Positions 24,447-26,634 of a DNA stretch of 26,634 bases are shown here, one piece after another. Under the pieces are notes generated by a model. That model made no database searches. It saw only the letters and a list, made by a program, of their open reading frames with translations, and was not told the origin of the DNA. Position numbers and translations under genes: made by a program. How positions within the stretch are numbered: position 1 is the stretch's first letter; each line of letters starts with the position of its first letter. Where the stretch lies: the NCBI GenBank assembly GCA_001768965.1, contig MEMY01000090.1, positions 975 through 27,608 of the forward strand. Direction: 5' to 3'. This stretch comes from an archaeon RBG_16_50_20. GTDB lineage: Archaea; Thermoproteota; Bathyarchaeia; 40CM-2-53-6.

Positions 24447-26634
24447 GGTTTTGTTTTTTGGAAGGTTGGCTCTTTGACCTCCACCCTACACCTGAGGGCG
24501 GAATGATAATTTGGCTCATAACTCGGAGAGGTAAGGCGCTTCGGCTACATGACCCCTGGCGTCCAAGCATTTACGCGTGGACCAAGACTCCTGCAAACAT
24601 CGCTTCCTTGCTAAGAGAACAGCGGCTTTTCGATGTTCAAACAACATCCGACTACAAGTACGTAAGCCCAAATGATTTTCAGCGAACCAAAGTTCTCCGC
24701 TTAACTTTCAAACGCTCAAGCGACATCACGCGATTTCTACGAAACATCAATCCCACGAACCTGATCGAAACCAGATTATTCAACGTAGATGTTCCTGTCG
24801 CCCAACTCTACCTATACGAGAAGAATCTCTTTCCTTTGGCTCTTGTCCGTGCGCACATAACGGGTGAAGGCATAAGTTGGGAATTACTTGATGACGCACA
24901 CTCATGTCAATATGAGACACCACCCCTGAAAGGGGCGAAGATTACACTTCACATAAGAAAGTCAGCTAGAGTTACGTCGTTCAACGACCCGCTTAACTCG
25001 ATAACTATCGAAGCGCCTAGCGGTGTTTTGGCGATCGATAACGGTTCCGAGGCTGAGAAACTTCTTGAATTAGCCAGACGGATACAGGAAATTGACCCTG
25101 ACATCATCTTAACAAAGAACGGTGATGCATTTGTATTTCCTTACTTAATTCACCGTGCCTTTCAGAATCAGGTGCTGTCCCAATTCATCCTCGACCGCGA
25201 AGGGCGCCCTCTGCAACCAACAGCGACGCGTGGAAAGTCATACTTCTCTTACGGGCGTATCTATTATCGCCCGAGCCCAATCCATCTCCTCGGAAGACTC
25301 CACTTAGATGCCTGCAATGACTTCATTTTCGAGGATTGCGGGCTTCAAGGACTTATCGAGATAGCACGAACATGCCGTACACCACTGCGTCGTGCCTCAC
25401 GTGAAACTATCGGCACCAACATGACATCACTCCAAATGTACCAAGCCTTTCGACGCGACATTCTCATCCCTTGGAAAAAGAATGAGCCTGAGGATTTCAA
25501 GACTGCATACGAACTCCTAAAGGCTGATCGGGGCGGTTTCATATTAGAGCCAAAGATTGGTCTATTCGATAAAATCGGAGAGATCGATTTCGCGTCGCTA
25601 TATCCGACACTAATGATGAAGCATAACCTCACACCCGAATGTATCTCATGTCAATGTTGCGCGCATACCAAGACCGCCATGCAGGTTCCAGAACTGGACT
25701 ACAACCTGTGCGAGAAGAGAATAGGAATAGTGCCTCACACGCTCCGCATCCTACTACGCAAGCGCGCAGAGTACAAGACATTGATGACCAAGACAACTGA
25801 TCCAAAGTTACGGAATGTCCACGACCAAAGACAAGCCGCGCTGAAATGGTGCTTAGTAACTTCGTTCGGTTATCTTGGCTACCGGAATGCGCGCTTTGGA
25901 AAGATTGATGCACACATAGGCGTTTGTGCTTTTGCGCGTAAGGTTCTTCGCGAAACTATAGAGATTGCACAGGAACGAGGTTTTTCTGTGGTTCATGGAA
26001 TCGTTGATTCGGTCTGGCTGACCGGGGAAAATGCGAGCGAAGATGATTATGTTAACTTATGTGACGCTATCGAAGAGCGATTAGGGCTACCAGCTTCCTT
26101 CGAAGGGATGTACCGGTGGGTTGTTTTTCTTCCTTCGAAGGTTCACACTGAACTTCCAGTTCTGAACAGATACTATGGGGTCTTCAGGGACGGAAAAGTC
26201 AAGATGCGCGGTATTGAATATCGGCGCCGAGATGCTCCGCCAATAATCAAGCAATGTCAACGGGACATGATAAATTGCTTAGCTAGTGCTCGGAGCCGTG
26301 AAGAATTTCTCGCGCGTCTTCCCGAGGCGTTGCGCGTGGTTCGACGGTATATCGACAGGCTGCAGACTGGGCGCGTCGATATCGAAGAATTGCTGATAAC
26401 CAAGCAACTGTCAAAGGATCCCTCGGAATACAAGCATAACGTGGTGCAAGCTATAGCTGCGAAGCAGCTTGTCCATGAAGGCATGCAGATCTCTGCTGGA
26501 CAAAACATATCATACATAATACAAGAAACCAGGGATATTGAGAAGTGCGTGATCCCTAGCGAGCTGGTTAGTGGCCCCATTCGTTATAACGCCGCGAAAT
26601 ACATCAGCATGCTGCTCGACGCAGCCGTCGGTCT
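24443..26634 (+). CDS. Family B DNA polymerase, PolB2 (Dpo2) type; 3' end beyond the window
   Basis: Open to the right edge (730 codons seen). It starts at GTG 24443, overlapping the ATPase stop by four bases; GWLFDLHPTPEGGMIIWL is the family's N terminus. Polymerase motif A is intact (DFASLYP, D382). Motif B keeps its Lys (K468) but reads LKWCLVTSFGY instead of K-x3-NSxYG. Motif C is HGIVDS (D522) instead of YGDTDS, keeping only the second Asp. The exonuclease is disabled: the Exo II motif reads NGDAFVFPYL, with Val231 for the catalytic Asp, and no D-x-E is found at Exo I. This fits PolB2, an exonuclease-deficient polymerase linked to damage-induced mutagenesis in Sulfolobus. The thumb begins LLITKQLSKDPSEY. 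Confidence 0.92.
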   Translation, partial: MRFCFLEGWLFDLHPTPEGGMIIWLITRRGKALRLHDPWRPSIYAWTKTPANIASLLREQRLFDVQTTSDYKYVSPNDFQRTKVLRLTFKRSSDITRFLRNINPTNLIETRLFNVDVPVAQLYLYEKNLFPLALVRAHITGEGISWELLDDAHSCQYETPPLKGAKITLHIRKSARVTSFNDPLNSITIEAPSGVLAIDNGSEAEKLLELARRIQEIDPDIILTKNGDAFVFPYLIHRAFQNQVLSQFILDREGRPLQPTATRGKSYFSYGRIYYRPSPIHLLGRLHLDACNDFIFEDCGLQGLIEIARTCRTPLRRASRETIGTNMTSLQMYQAFRRDILIPWKKNEPEDFKTAYELLKADRGGFILEPKIGLFDKIGEIDFASLYPTLMMKHNLTPECISCQCCAHTKTAMQVPELDYNLCEKRIGIVPHTLRILLRKRAEYKTLMTKTTDPKLRNVHDQRQAALKWCLVTSFGYLGYRNARFGKIDAHIGVCAFARKVLRETIEIAQERGFSVVHGIVDSVWLTGENASEDDYVNLCDAIEERLGLPASFEGMYRWVVFLPSKVHTELPVLNRYYGVFRDGKVKMRGIEYRRRDAPPIIKQCQRDMINCLASARSREEFLARLPEALRVVRRYIDRLQTGRVDIEELLITKQLSKDPSEYKHNVVQAIAAKQLVHEGMQISAGQNISYIIQETRDIEKCVIPSELVSGPIRYNAAKYISMLLDAAVG

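Noticed and set aside
1..26634. tRNA genes, CRISPR arrays, insertion sequences
   Set aside because: No T-loop-like GTTCRANNC inside a cloverleaf context, no regularly spaced repeats and no transposase-like protein were found in the gaps by eye.

Overview
The window looks archaeal. The signs are an archaeal-type threonyl-tRNA synthetase with the editing domain used by archaea, KaiC/Rad55-like single-domain ATPases, thiolases partnered by DUF35 zinc-ribbon/OB proteins, a split core-type MetE, TATA-like boxes 20-40 bases upstream of several genes, frequent TTG/GTG starts and 4-base stop/start overlaps. The gene set best fits a Thermoproteota-type lineage (for example Bathyarchaeia or non-ammonia-oxidising Nitrososphaeria), but this placement is inference. 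No rRNA, tRNA, CRISPR array, insertion sequence or integrase was seen.

Layout. 1-5.1 kb: the edge of a possible gene, a small zinc-finger protein, thrS, a two-TM membrane protein, a KaiC-like ATPase (minus), a biotin-protein ligase (birA) and a membrane-anchored hypothetical protein (minus). 5.1-9.2 kb: a biotin-dependent acyl-CoA (probably propionyl-CoA) carboxylase operon, ordered carboxyltransferase, four-TM membrane protein, biotin carboxylase, biotin carrier. 9.1-12.2 kb (minus): a methyl-transfer operon of MetE-like paralogue, core MetE and MetF. 12.3-14.0 kb (minus): a conventional thiolase with its DUF35 partner. 14.1-17.4 kb (plus): two tandem thiolase-like proteins that both lack the nucleophilic cysteine, followed by two DUF35 proteins. 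17.4-20.8 kb: a B12-dependent acyl-CoA mutase large subunit, a small B12-binding subunit broken by a 17-base insertion, and divergently the MeaB-type GTPase chaperone. 20.8-21.0 kb: a possible stand-alone 17-residue microprotein unit. 21.0-23.2 kb (minus): a 719-residue protein with two Lrp/AsnC-like modules. 23.4 kb to the right edge: a degenerate RecA/Rad55-like ATPase overlapped by a PolB2-type family B DNA polymerase that runs off the window.

How it fits together. BirA would biotinylate the carrier of the carboxylase. The carboxylase would make methylmalonyl-CoA, and the mutase/MeaB pair would isomerise a branched acyl-CoA. The thiolase and thiolase-like/DUF35 sets would make or cleave the carbon chains. 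The mutase carries Phe and Gln at the two positions that are Tyr and Arg in methylmalonyl-CoA mutases, so its substrate may not be methylmalonyl-CoA. The thiolase-like pairs resemble the steroid-side-chain aldolase arrangement (Ltp2 with DUF35) more than Claisen thiolases. The right end is a separate DNA-repair or mutagenesis module resembling the Sulfolobus Dpo2 operon.
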